Assembly: GCA_021521415.1 (NCBI GenBank)
Contig: JAIQDT010010040.1
Location: forward strand, 21,983-85,982
Length of the DNA: 64,000 nt
From: Bidens hawaiensis
Taxonomy: Eukaryota; Streptophyta; Magnoliopsida; Asterales; Asteraceae
Direction: 5' to 3'
Shown here: piece after piece, positions 11,901-23,004 of the stretch
How the letters are laid out: the number at the start of each line of letters is the position of its first letter
Numbering within the stretch: position 1 is the stretch's first letter
Notes under the pieces: model-generated
Database searches by the model: none
Told to the model about the DNA's origin: nothing
The model's input: only the letters and a program-made list of their open reading frames with translations
Position numbers and translations under genes: made by a program

Positions 11901-14610
11901 CATCTATCATTGGATCAGGTTTGTCTTTCAGAAGGAGTTGGCTTTTCTTCCACTATTCTTGTCTTTGTTCTTCTTAAGCTCTCCTGGCTGTAGCCACAGT
12001 TTCTGGTCTGAACTCTTCAGGATGTAAGAGAATATCAAAGTGTGTTCTGAGCATAACTAACTAAGCAATGAATTTGACAAAAACATTCCATGGCATCTTT
12101 GGTGCCTCATCCCCCTTTGGCTCTTCTCTTACTCCCAGACCAGTTTCTTGTTCATTATCAGTTTCCATCTCAGTATTAACTGGTTCAGATTCAGATTGTT
12201 CAAATTCAGTTTCCATGGGCTCTTCAGGCTCAGTTGTCACTGGCTCTTCAGCTTGTGTACTCTCTTTTTCATCAACATTCAGATTTTCTCTTAGAGCATC
12301 CAGTGTGGCCTTTATCGCCTCATCTGCCTCCTTCATCCTCCTCTCATCCTCCTTTTCTTTCTCTTTCATGTTTATTAGTGCTTCAAGCACTTCTTGAGGT
12401 ATTTCCTCCTCATCTTCTCTATCCAAAAACTCCAAATCTTCATTCAATAATCTCATGACGGTCTTGACAGATTCAACTTCTGCAACATCAGGATCATTCA
12501 CATTTTCCTTGAGAAGTATGTCATCGGATTGAATTAAATGTTGGGGCAGGGGATGCAAGTCATCATCTGTAAAGGCAACCCCTTTCCCTTTTTCTTTCCT
12601 TTTCTTCTTATCCTCTTCAGTTTCTTCTTCACTTTCACTCTACCCTTTAGCATCCGAATCTCCATCATCATATGTTTGATTTATCATGTTTAAAGCATTT
12701 GATGGTTCAACTTCCACAACTTCCTCATCAGAATTTTTATATAACTCTCCAATCACCTTTAAACTCCCTGCACCTTCAGTTTTCTCCCCCTGTTTTGGTG
12801 CATCTGAGACCTTCTCAACCTCAGACTGCCCCTCTAGGGTTCGAATCTTTAATAAAGCTTCATTCAATGCAGCCTCCAATGCCGAGTTCCTTGTAGCTAA
12901 TATGGCATTCTGTTCTCTCAACTTGATGTTTTCAAATTCAAGCTTGGCATTCTCACAAACAATATCATAAATATTAGGGCTTGAGGGTGGAGTTTCTTGA
13001 TTTGGATTTGGTGCAGGTTCAGACCATGGTTCAGACTCATCTGTCTCTAGAGATGGAACTTTATAAGGTTCAGATTCTTTGGGAAGTGATTGTGATGGCT
13101 GGGTAGTGGTGGTCGCATGTGTTTCTTTTAATGGAGAGGATGGTGGGGTTTGAAGAGGTATATCTTGACCAGGTTGGGAAACAGGTGTTGTGATGATAGG
13201 TTTAGTAAGTGGTGATGTTGGTGGTGAAGGAATATGTGGGTCATTGATTGGTTCAGAGTCTGAGATGGCTGGTTCAGTTGTGGCTGGTGAGGAAGGAACA
13301 TTATCATCTACATCATTAAGTTCAATGGAGTCTGTGTCATCATAGTAGACTTCAGGTGGTGGTGAATCTGGTGGAGTTATCTTCTCAATGGTATCAGCAA
13401 CATCTGATATAGCATTTGCTACAAATACATCATCATCCATTCGCTCTGTAGCTTCATTGATTGGATCCACAACTGGTTCATTTGTCTCTTCATGTACCTC
13501 TAAACCTGCAGCATCTCCTGTCTGAGTAGATTGTTCAATCATTCGGACATCTCCCTCAATAAACTCCTGTGCATCTTCATTACCACCAATAACCATGGCA
13601 TTTCCTCCTTCTGGACCATTGTCCCCATCATCATTTTGATCATCATCATTCACATCATCATCCTCTTCATTGTCACTATTACCTGGGGTGCGAGGCACAT
13701 TAATAGCACCTAGTGCTGGTACAAGCAACCATGGGAGAACATCATTGTCAACAAAGTTGCTCTAAGCATCTTTCATTCTTTTGCATATGTTGGGGTCCTG
13801 CAGTCTCAAAACCTATCCCATTCTTTGAAGATCAGGCAATTCTTTGTTTATCAAAATCTATAGAAACCTGGGTTACATAAGAAATCGCTGATTGACTTGC
13901 TTCTCTGCATTTGATACCAACCGTTGAAAGATAAATCTTGAAATGTTGAAAGGCTGTTGGTATAATATCGCTAAAGTGAGAGTCCCTAGCTCTCTGCTTA
14001 ATAATGTCCAAGTCCCTCTCCTAGGAGATAAGGGCTGGATGACGTGATGGATCAGGAAGCGGTAGATTAGTGGAAAACTTCCTTTCTGGAACTGGCCCTC
14101 CTTCACACCTCCTTGGTAACCCATAGTCTCCTGAAAGACTCTCAATAATCTGGGAACAGAGTAGGATGGCTGAGCATTAAAATTGTCATTTAGGTTTAAA
14201 GCAGCTCGTATTGATGCCTCTGTGATCTCAATATTATTATTTAGGACTGATGCCTCAATCCTTTCCCCATTAACATCATTTACATACGTAGCCGAGCCCC
14301 AAAAATCTGCAATATGATTTCTGTAAATTGTGGGGCTTTCAGTAAGAGCTACTCTCAAGTTAGAGTTCCTTAGAAAGTTTATCATTAGCTCCAATTCTTG
14401 ATTGTCATCGTTGAGCTCCAACTGAGCGCACGTATTGTGCCTCTTCTCGAATTTAAGGCCATCAGTTCTGCAAAATAAAAAATATGTCAGTGGACAAAGT
14501 TGTAGAACTAATAATCGAAGATGAGTAGATGATTTTAGTGTCTTCAATAGCATGTTCCATAGTAATATGTGTACCTGCAAAAACAAGTAAACAATTAGTT
14601 CGTGAATCAA
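8959..14610 (-). pseudogene. Extra ORF downstream of copia pol, degenerate
   Basis: One long coding region follows RNase H on the same strand, in pieces broken by stops and frameshifts (open parts 14610-13873, 13728-12640, 12558-12061, 11794-11006, 10775-10302, then about 9390-8959). The first three share one frame. The N-terminal 200 residues look globular (ALTESPTIYRNHIADFW, then SFPLIYRFLIHHVIQP). From memory they resemble a putative plant-transposon domain common in Asteraceae SIRE-like elements; this was not searched. Next come an acidic Ser/Thr/Pro-rich region, a coiled coil (about 12820-12975, ENAKLEFENIKLREQ), basic nuclear-import-like clusters (SLKRKERAE, KSKRQKSVK near 11700-11755), and long Lys/Glu-rich helices. 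The C-terminus ends at TAA 8959-8961 after SNMELSED. About 1500 residues in all if intact. Function unknown; I see no clear signal peptide or membrane segment, so a classic envelope protein is not supported. An LTR fragment interrupts it at about 9375-10301. Confidence 0.75.
9375..10301 (+). repeat. LTR fragment (3' part, family F2) inserted in the extra ORF
   Basis: It is homologous to about 25890-26761 of the solo LTR at 24986 (GAAGTAGTAGTAATGGATAA near its start, ending CGGGGCCTTACA at 10301). It carries a four-fold repeat of a 33-34 bp unit around AGGGACCAGACCCTTATAAT at 9700-9830. The right end is a true LTR end, but the left half of the LTR is missing. No matching target duplication was seen, so it is truncated. 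Copia coding sequence flanks it on both sides. Confidence 0.75.
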
Positions 14611-16122
14611 TTAGAAACCCTAATTTTGAAATCGGTGTGACGATTATTGAATTACGATGTCTTATCGAAGTCGAAACAGAGCTAATGGTTGTATTCGAAG
14701 TAAAATCGAGTAAGTGTTAGAGTAATCGAGCAAGCGGAAGATAACATGAGCAAGCGGGTTTTGTATTTAGGTTTAAAAGAAAGAGGAAGAAATATGTGAA
14801 AAAGTTTCTAAGTCCCTCTTTTATACCTAACGTTTGGGAGGTACAGTACCTCAATTTGTCGTCTAGCACACGACAGTTGTCATTTAATTTCAAATTTAAT
14901 GTACCTCCCTTGCTCGAGCACACAACCAAAGCAACAGCTGTCTCCCACTGTACTCGAGTACATAGTACAACCCTTGCTCGTAGTACTTGGAATATGATGC
15001 TTTTGAGCATTAGTATACTCGAGACAATGTGCTCGAATATACTTGTGCTCTAGGCCTTAGCCAAATGTTTGATCATTATAGTACATGCTCGAGCATTGAG
15101 TCATACTCGAGGTGTAGTGTGCTCGAATGTACTTAGCAAAGTTTTCTCAGGCATCTCTATATATGCCTGAGACACAGCTGTAAGCTATCCCTACTTGACT
15201 CTGCAACATGCTCGAGATACTTAGAAATCTATCACGACAATACCCTATGCTCGAGATGCATTCTTAAGTGTTAGAACCTTTGCTCGACTAACTTAGATTG
15301 CTAAAGCTCAATGTGCTCGATGTACCCTTATGCTCGAAAGCCTTAGCATATTAAATCATTCCTATGCCTGTACTCGAATCGCGCAACCTAAGTGTCTAGC
15401 TCACAAATTTGCTCGAACTACTTTACAAGGTGATCCATTTTCTTAAGCTCGAACAGTCATACTGAAACACCTAGCATACTTCTATGCTCGAAGACTTAGG
15501 TCTTACAATTTATCATGTAATCATGCTCGAAACACATAACGTCCATTTTCACATCATAGCAGGTGCACGTAAGTAAGATGTATGCTCAAGACACTTTACA
15601 ACAAATTATCATGCCATTAGTAAAGTATGCTCGAAGGAAAGATGCATGCTCGAAGCACATAGACAATTCATACAAGTCACATAGGATGCTTGACACAATG
15701 TTATCATGCTTAGTAAGCAAAGTTCTTCTGCTCGAATGAAAAATGATCATTTCAACTTGATGAGCTGACCTAAACAGGTCATTTAAGGTGAAATAAGAGA
15801 TCACAATCCAGTTCAAAATTCATTTCAATTCATTAGAAAGATCTCAACATGGGATCAGATTATCTAATTACTGTCACATCATATCATTTCAGCCTTATTA
15901 TGACTTAAAGTCAGGTTGACACTAGGTGAAAGCACTTAACATGATTCTTATAACTTTCGTGATATGCTTAAGATTCAATTAAGAGCTTGAGTTGGAATGG
16001 TTACACTTTGGACTTCAGGTTGTTCCTTATCTCTTCTCAAAGCTTATTTAGCTTTCTCCAATCACCCCAATTTGACTTTAACCCCCTGATGCCTTGGTCA
16101 AAATATTTATTTATTTGAGTAG

Positions 16123-16172
<50 letters not shown>

Positions 16173-17621
16173 GTATCCGACTTCAAGGTTGAACGTTGGA
16201 CTTACAAGCCATCTGGACTTACATGCCTTACATTCAGAGTGTTTAGGACTTATTTGATTGCCCCACTCGTGTAGTTCCCTTGGTGCCCCTTAAAGTCATG
16301 ATATTTTATTTATTCTTAATAATATTTTTGAAGCAATATTCTAATTTTCTTTTCAATATTTTTCTTTATGCTTAATTTTACTTTGATAGCCTTTCAACTG
16401 CATATAACTCTTTTAACGCTCATACACTTTATAAATTTGATTTTGAGAGACCAAGACAATAACGGGCTCGTGTATGATTGGGTAATCGCCTTTCTGCCTA
16501 TCATATGGAGAGATGTGCAAGGAAACATACCATGGTCTTCGGATGAATCACCACATCAAACTTAGCAAGATTATTAGGTTTGTATCACATCAGTCACTAC
16601 AATCATGAGAAGATACTACACGAATTGTCAATATGCTGAACAGAAATCTTTTAAGCTTTAAATCAATGGGTTAGGAGATTAGACAATATACTATCATTTC
16701 TCATTTTTGGTTGCACTCAATCTCCACAGAAAACAGTTTCTAGCTTCTTTGAAGTTAGGAACTTGGATAATATTATCATTTCTCTTATTAAATATCACCG
16801 AAAACAGTTGTTGCTTAGTCAAAAAATTTTACCATTTTAAAAACCATTTCCTTTTGAAAGTTCAATTGAAAAACATTGAATTTAAAAACAGTGTTGTCAT
16901 TTAAGCATGTTTAACAAGCACACACTATCACAGTATTAAAACACATTCATCCTGACAGTAGAAATCATTGAGATAATCACATGAGTCTATCGAGCATGCT
17001 CAGAAGTTCATCGAGCATACTCGAAAGTCAGTCGAGCAAACTTAAAATTGATCATTTCGGTGCATGTGCTCGAAAGACTTAGCTGAGTGCTCGAGCAGTA
17101 TACTTGTGCTTGAAATACTTCAAAAGTTTTCCACAGCACATGTCCATGCTCGACCACAAGTAACGCATCATTTGTGCTCGAGTTACTTGAGAAACCCCAA
17201 GTATGGTTTATTTGTGCTCGAAGAGCATTAAACACACCATGCAACACAGAATTATGCTCGAAATACTTAAAAAAGTTTTTCAAGACAAAATTCTATGCTC
17301 GAGCAACTGAGCTATGACATATGTGCTCGAATGACTTAGAATAGTCTTACAAGAGCCTTTGCTTGTGCTCGAAGAGCAACAAGCACACTATCAAGCATAG
17401 ATTCATGCTCGAAGTACTTAAAATCACAGAAATACATCATGCAAGCACAGATCAAGGTACCAAAAGCTGTAATTAGCAGTTTTAACAAAATTTCCATACA
17501 AAGACAGTCACACACGTGATTCATGCAATTGAGTAATCAGTCAAGCATAGCAAATCATCATGCAAACATTCAAAGTAACATAGATAATCAGTGAGCACCT
17601 CACTTAAGCACACATCCTAAA
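14611..17621 (-). repeat. Spacer between pol and extra ORF, with dispersed TGCTCGA motifs
   Basis: About 3 kb without a credible gene. Two blocks, roughly 14900-15740 and 16985-17420, contain more than 30 copies or near copies of TGCTCGA[A/G], often extended to TGCTCGAAnnACTTA and sometimes forming the palindrome TGCTCGAGCA. Spacing is irregular (about 15-60 bp). The same motif is dense in all three copia LTR copies. The stretch between the blocks (15750-16980) lacks the motif, is AT-rich and holds a TA microsatellite. The start of this interval, on the minus strand, leads into the extra ORF. Confidence 0.7.
16123..16169. repeat. (TA)n microsatellite
   Basis: An uninterrupted AT dinucleotide run of about 45 bases in the copia spacer. 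Confidence 0.9.
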
Positions 17622-19429
17622 TCAAACTTCATCAGCATTTATCATTCCCAGGCACTTTAACAGAAAATGAAATCTGGTTTTATCTAAAGGTTTGATGAAC
17701 AAATCAGCCAAATTATCAGATGTGTCTACCCTTTTCATTTCTATTAAACCTTTTCCTGACACTCCCTAATGAAATGATGTCTAATTTCAATGTGCTTAGT
17801 CTTAGAATGTTGGACTGGATTCTTAACAATAAACATAGCAGCGGTATTATCAATTAAAATAGGTGTAAGTAAGAAATTTAGACCATAATCCAGCAGTTGA
17901 TTTTGAATCCACAGAACCTGTGCACAGCAGGAAGAAGCAGCAATGTACTTAGCTTCAGTAGTAGAGATTGACACTGTAGTTTGCTTCTTGCATTGCCAAA
18001 ACACCAGCCTGTTCCCAAGAAACTGGCATCCTCCAGAGGTTGATTTTCTACTCATATTGCAACCATCATAGTCATTATCTGTGTAGGCCATCAAGTCAAA
18101 GGAAGGGTTCTTTGGATACCAAATCCCCAAATCTGGTTTTCCATTTAGATATCTGAAGATCCTCTTAACCGCTAGCATATGTGAGACCTTGGGGTTAGCT
18201 TGGAATCTGGCACAGACACACACAGCAAACATAATATCTGGCCTAGATGATGTGAGATACATCAGTGATCCTATCTTGGCCCTATATTCATGCCGGTCCA
18301 CCGACTCCCCCTTTGCATCAGGTACCATTTTCTCATGTGTGTCCATTGGTGTGGACACTGTCTTGAAGTCTCGGCACTTGAATTTGTTAAGAATCTCTTG
18401 TACATACTTTGATTGATTAATGAAGATTCCATCAGTTTTCTATTGCACCTGAAGTCCAAGGAAGAAATTCATTTCCCCCATTGAGCTCATTTTGTACTTG
18501 GACTTCATCACTTGCTCAAACTCTTTGCACATTTGTTCATTTGTAGAGCCAAAGATAATGTCTTCCACATACACTTGCAGCAGCAGCAGATCCTTGTTCC
18601 TCCTTTTGTAGAATAGAATCTTGTCAATGGCTCCTTTGAAGAAGCCATTTTCCAACAAATTGTTTGACAGCTCATCATACCAGGCTCATGGTGCTTCATG
18701 CAGTCCATAAAGTGCTTTACTGAGCTTGTAAACTTTGTTGAGATGAACTGTGTCTTCAAATCCTGGAGGTTGAGTGACATAAACTTCTTCATCAATCTTT
18801 CCATTTAAGAATGCAGATTTCACATCAAGTTGATAGACTTTAATGCTCATTGATGCTGCATATGCAAGAAAGATACTGATAGCCTCTAGTCGTGCAACTG
18901 GAGCAAAAACCTCTTCAAAGTCCACTCCTTCTTCCTGTAAGCATCCTAGAACCACCAATCTTGCTTTGTTTTTTATAACAATCCCCCTTTCATCTTTCTT
19001 GTTTCAGAACACCCATTTTGTTCCAATAGCATACTTGCCTCTGGGCTTGTCCACCAAGTCCCATACATGTAAGTCTCTGAATTTGGCTAACTCTTCCTGC
19101 ATAGCTTCTACCCAGCTGTTGTCTTTCAAGGCTTGACTAATGTTCTTTGGTTCAACTTGGGATAAGAAGCAGGCACAGATGTTTGCCTTTTCAGAAGAGC
19201 TTCTAGTCACTCTTTCATGCAAGTCTCCTATTATATTTTTTGCAGGGTGATTTCTTTCAACAGAGGTGGTTTGTACAACTTGTTGTGCAGACACTTCTGT
19301 CTCTAGATTGGTCATGTTTAACTCAGTAGATTCATTTTCAATTCTCACTTGAGTTTCATCATTTTCTTGAACTTGATTAATCTCTGGTGATGGTGCTTCA
19401 TTTGACCCAAATTGTAGAGAGTCAAACAA
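17622..19429 (-). pseudogene. Copia reverse transcriptase and RNase H, broken
   Basis: Reading leftward: a pre-RT linker (19429), the RT fingers and palm ([36 protein letters not shown]), then the catalytic box and RNase H (YRAKIGSLMYLTSSRPDI; STTEAKYIAAS; SKTKHIEIRHHFIREC). Defects are a frame change near 19000, TGA after YGLHEAP (about 18686), TAG after FFLGLQVQ (about 18440), and a single-base loss after RECQEK (about 17745), after which the last 40 residues continue in another frame to TGA 17622-17624. The RT box reads YVEDI instead of YVDDI, replacing a metal-binding aspartate. Enzymatically dead on several counts. Confidence 0.9.
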
Positions 19430-19468
19430 AGACTGAAACCTATCTTCAAATTGATTTATCCCTTCAGA

Positions 19469-21103
19469 CTAGACAGGTTGTTGACTTTGAATTGGTTCAC
19501 TTTCTAATTCACTTGGACCTTCATTAGAAACATCAACTGCTGCATCTTGTTCATTCAGATCAACTTCAGCCCTTGGTTGGTTACTTCTCTCAAAGTTAAA
19601 TCCATTTGTTTCAGGAGCAACAGATGACCATAGCTTGTCCAGATCAACTTGTTTTTGTTTTCCTTTATCTTCAAAGCTGGTTCTGTACATGTTGTCATCC
19701 ATATCTTCATTGTAGATTTTGAAAGATTTTATCATCTTTTCCAAGTCAAAAAGCCACTTGAGACCTTCAACATTGTTAAAGTGGTTTTCATTGAAGATTA
19801 TATCTGAAGATTCAATAACCACCATGTGCTCCTTCACATAGACTCTATAAGCCTTTGAATGAGATGAGTAGCCCACAAAGAAAAATTCCAGAGATTTTGA
19901 CTGGAATTTGTTTAGGTAGTCCTTTGTATTTAACAGTGAGCATTTGCATCCAAAAGGCTTCAAGAACTTCACATAGGGTTTTCTCTTGAATATAACCTCA
20001 TATGGAGTCTTGTTTTGAGCCTTGTTTAGTAGAACCCTGTTCTGCACATAACATGTAGTGTTGATTGCTTCTGCCCAAAAAGTGACTGGAAGATTTGCAT
20101 CAGCAATCATGGTCCTTGCAGCTTCAATCAATGTTTTGTTTCTTTTTTCTGCAACACCATTCTGTTCAGGAGTTCTAGGTGCATTGTATTGTTGAAAGAT
20201 TCCCTTAGAAGTGCAGAATTCATCCATTGTTCCATTTTTGAATTCTGTACCATTGTCACTTCTAATGACCTTTACTTTTCTTTCAAGTTGATTTTCCATT
20301 TTCAGCACATAGGTTCTAATCAAATATGGGGTTTCATCTTTGCTGCCCATGAAGTATACCCAAGTAAACCTTGAATAATCATCAGTGATCATTAGGCAAA
20401 ATCTCTTTTTTCCAATACTTGGAACACTTATAGGACCAAACAGATCCATGTGTAACAGTTCCAAGACCTCGTCAATGGTGTTTATCATTTTGCTCTTATG
20501 TGAGGATTTGTGTTGTTTCCCTTTGAGGCAAGATGTGCATTTTTCTTCAAGCTTGAACTCTCTTGTGGGAAGGCCAACCACATGTTCACCTTTCACTAGC
20601 TTGTTCATGTTCTTCAAATTTACATGACACATCTTCCTATGCCACAGTTTGGTCTCATTTTCAGTGGCTTTGGAAACAAAACATGAACCACCTCTAGATG
20701 TAGCAGTGTTCATTCTTAGCTCATAGAGGTTGCCATTTCTTGGAGCCATCATCATGATCATCTCAGTTGGAATCACAAACTCAGGCTTCAAAATTAGGCA
20801 GTGTTCATCATTGAAGGCTACCTTGTACCCTTTATCACAAACTTGAGAGATGCTGAGTAGGTTGTATTGTAGTCCTTCAACATGCAGCACGTTCTCAAAG
20901 GATACTTTGCCATTGGTAACTGTTCCTCTTCCAACAATCTTCCCTCCATTTTCATCACTCCTAAAGGCAACTGGCCCTTCATATTTTCTTTCATAATTGA
21001 TTAGTGCACTTCTGTCACAGGTCATGTGCCTGAAACATCCACTGTCCATGTACCATAGGTCATTACTGTTCAAGGACTGTTCCTGCACATAAATATAAAA
21101 CAT
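19469..21103 (-). CDS. Copia protease-integrase polyprotein segment
   Basis: An uninterrupted 544-codon frame. The protease motif lies near residue 17 (WYMDSGCFRHMT; the family norm is DSGCSRHMT, so one Ser is Phe). The GAG-pre-integrase zinc domain follows (KLWHRKMCHVN, CTSCLKGKQ, residues about 152-197). The integrase DDE core follows: LHMDLFGPI, VIRSDNGTEF and NGVAEKRNKTL supply the three acidic residues. After it come the copia PFGCKCSLL block and a low-complexity C-terminus that ends at TAG 19469 just before the RT part. Its start overlaps the gag stop region (TAA then TTATG), in a different frame from gag. It matches integrase of the SIRE group in order and length. In a living element this would be part of a larger polyprotein, so the ORF ends are not mature protein ends. 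Confidence 0.9.
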   Translation of the reverse strand: MFYIYVQEQSLNSNDLWYMDSGCFRHMTCDRSALINYERKYEGPVAFRSDENGGKIVGRGTVTNGKVSFENVLHVEGLQYNLLSISQVCDKGYKVAFNDEHCLILKPEFVIPTEMIMMMAPRNGNLYELRMNTATSRGGSCFVSKATENETKLWHRKMCHVNLKNMNKLVKGEHVVGLPTREFKLEEKCTSCLKGKQHKSSHKSKMINTIDEVLELLHMDLFGPISVPSIGKKRFCLMITDDYSRFTWVYFMGSKDETPYLIRTYVLKMENQLERKVKVIRSDNGTEFKNGTMDEFCTSKGIFQQYNAPRTPEQNGVAEKRNKTLIEAARTMIADANLPVTFWAEAINTTCYVQNRVLLNKAQNKTPYEVIFKRKPYVKFLKPFGCKCSLLNTKDYLNKFQSKSLEFFFVGYSSHSKAYRVYVKEHMVVIESSDIIFNENHFNNVEGLKWLFDLEKMIKSFKIYNEDMDDNMYRTSFEDKGKQKQVDLDKLWSSVAPETNGFNFERSNQPRAEVDLNEQDAAVDVSNEGPSELESEPIQSQQPV

Positions 21104-21105
21104 AA

Positions 21106-22842
21106 TTAGTTGGAATCTGAGTCACAAACTGCATCAGTTTGTAATTCAGTGTCAGACGAATATTCATCAGGAGTTGGAACTGAAACTGGAAATGGGTCTT
21201 CATATACAACTTCACATTCTTCTTTTGAATCTGAATCTAACCCAGCTTTCACAACTTGTGACTTGATTAATTCTTTAGTTTGCTCAATCACATAGTTCTT
21301 CTTTTCAGTCAACTCCTTCTTAGTTTTCCATTGGAACCCTCTAGGTTCATAACCCTGCTTCATCAAAAATTTCTCGTCCCCATTAAGAACACCAGGTCTA
21401 ATATTTTCTTTTCCTTTGTCACTAAACCTTTTGTTCTTTGTAGTTTTGCTTGATACTCTTGGTTCATCTTTGATCTTCAAGACTTGTTTCGGTCTCTTTT
21501 CAAGCACTAACCTTTTCTCTTCATCATCTGAACTGCCTTTTTCTTCATTTAAGTATCTTTGATACATTTTCTTATATCCTTTCATATCAAAGCCACATAC
21601 CACATCCGGAACTTCAAACTCTTCTTCTTCAAACCAGCAAGAGTCAGTGTGATGACCATAGGCATCACACTTCTTGTACCAGACCTTTGCATAACTTCCC
21701 ATATCTTCAAGCAGTTTCTTGTCTTTAATTTTGTCACTGGGTTTGGGGAAGTTAAAGCCTAGGGAGGTTTTAGTATATAAAGAGTTTCTGAAATCCATCT
21801 TGATTGGTTTGTTCAGATCACGCTCCAGATGATATTTTTCTTTGACAAACACAACAGGCTTGAACTTGGAATGGGTTCTTGAACTGCTTCCCTTTTCTTC
21901 TCCAACATATTGTCTCATTGGTACATGCTCCACATCTCCAATGTCAAACAGTTCATGGTTTGAGAAGACTGGATAGATTGGAGGATGTGACTGATCATAA
22001 GAAGATTTGATTGCTGCTTCATTTCTCTTCTTGATTTCAGACTGTGGTCTAGCACAAATATCAAACACTACATGTTCTTTTCTAATTCTTTCATAGTGCT
22101 TCTTCAACTTTGGAGTCATCTTTGGAAGAAGAGGAATCTTTTCACTTTTCTTTTTGCTGGATCCCTTTTTCTTCTTTCCCTTAGATGATTTTGTGCTCCC
22201 ACAGCTGCAGCTACTGTCTTCACTTGAGTACTCACTCCACTTCTTTTTCTCACTTTCCATCTTATCAGTCTTCTCAATCTCTGGTTCCTCACTCTGTTTT
22301 ACTGCAAACTCTCCATTCTTATCCATAAACACATCATTATATTGCTTCACAAACTCAGCTTTATCATCAAACACATTCTTGAATTGTTTCAGATATTCAC
22401 TTCTACTCTCCTTGTCTACTTTCAGTGGGTAACTATCATAGAAAGGTGGTGGAACCTTTTTGTACTTCTCTTCCTCAGTCATTTTATCCACATAACCCAC
22501 TATATTTCCTGTAGAAACAAGGTTCTTCAAGAATTCCATCTGAATCAACAAGTCAGCATTTTTCAATTTCTCTTTTGCATACATCTTCTTCAACCCCAAA
22601 ATTTCAATTGTCATTTTTGATTGAGTTTGGTATGCCATCATACAACCCTCTTCAAGCCCCTTGATTTGATTTTCATAAGTTGCTTCACTCGCTTCATATA
22701 CATTCAAGAAGGCTTTCTTTCTCCCACACTTAGCAATAGTAATAAGAAGATCATAAATTGTAGTATCAGATTGTACCTGCGTATTTGAAGATTCAGGCTT
22801 GTCCTGCACTCTTGCCATAAAAGCAACATTTTCCTTCTCCAT
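21106..22842 (-). CDS. C-terminal extension of copia gag, 578 codons
   Basis: This open frame is in the same frame as gag upstream (24270-23005), separated by stops at about 23005 and 22873, so it is the extended C-terminal half of one gag protein and its first ATG is not necessarily a real start. It is charged and helical at the N-terminus (ILGLKKMYAKEKLKNADLL), with a Ser/Lys tract (SSKGKKKKGSSKKKSEK). It has a KKCDAYGHHTDSCW segment that looks like a decayed zinc finger, and an acidic tail ending CDSDSN. I do not recognise an enzymatic domain. It ends at TAA 21106-21108, where the pol frame begins. A frame this long without a stop is striking beside the damage elsewhere in the element. Confidence 0.7.
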   Translation of the reverse strand: MEKENVAFMARVQDKPESSNTQVQSDTTIYDLLITIAKCGRKKAFLNVYEASEATYENQIKGLEEGCMMAYQTQSKMTIEILGLKKMYAKEKLKNADLLIQMEFLKNLVSTGNIVGYVDKMTEEEKYKKVPPPFYDSYPLKVDKESRSEYLKQFKNVFDDKAEFVKQYNDVFMDKNGEFAVKQSEEPEIEKTDKMESEKKKWSEYSSEDSSCSCGSTKSSKGKKKKGSSKKKSEKIPLLPKMTPKLKKHYERIRKEHVVFDICARPQSEIKKRNEAAIKSSYDQSHPPIYPVFSNHELFDIGDVEHVPMRQYVGEEKGSSSRTHSKFKPVVFVKEKYHLERDLNKPIKMDFRNSLYTKTSLGFNFPKPSDKIKDKKLLEDMGSYAKVWYKKCDAYGHHTDSCWFEEEEFEVPDVVCGFDMKGYKKMYQRYLNEEKGSSDDEEKRLVLEKRPKQVLKIKDEPRVSSKTTKNKRFSDKGKENIRPGVLNGDEKFLMKQGYEPRGFQWKTKKELTEKKNYVIEQTKELIKSQVVKAGLDSDSKEECEVVYEDPFPVSVPTPDEYSSDTELQTDAVCDSDSN

Positions 22843-23004
22843 CTCAGCAGCATGGTTACTCCAATAAAATTACCCATCCTGTGGCGCCCTGGTTACTGCA
22901 ACATTTCCTTGATCTCTCAGCTGGTTCACATTGCTCTGATTTGTTCTGTTCTGATTTGTGTGAATCTGCATTTGCTTGTTTCTTTGGGGTTTTAGGGTTT
23001 GTTG

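Noticed and set aside
11483..13713. Several Ser- or Phe-rich plus-strand ORFs
   Set aside because: They are antisense shadows of the acidic and Lys/Glu-rich extra ORF of the copia element.
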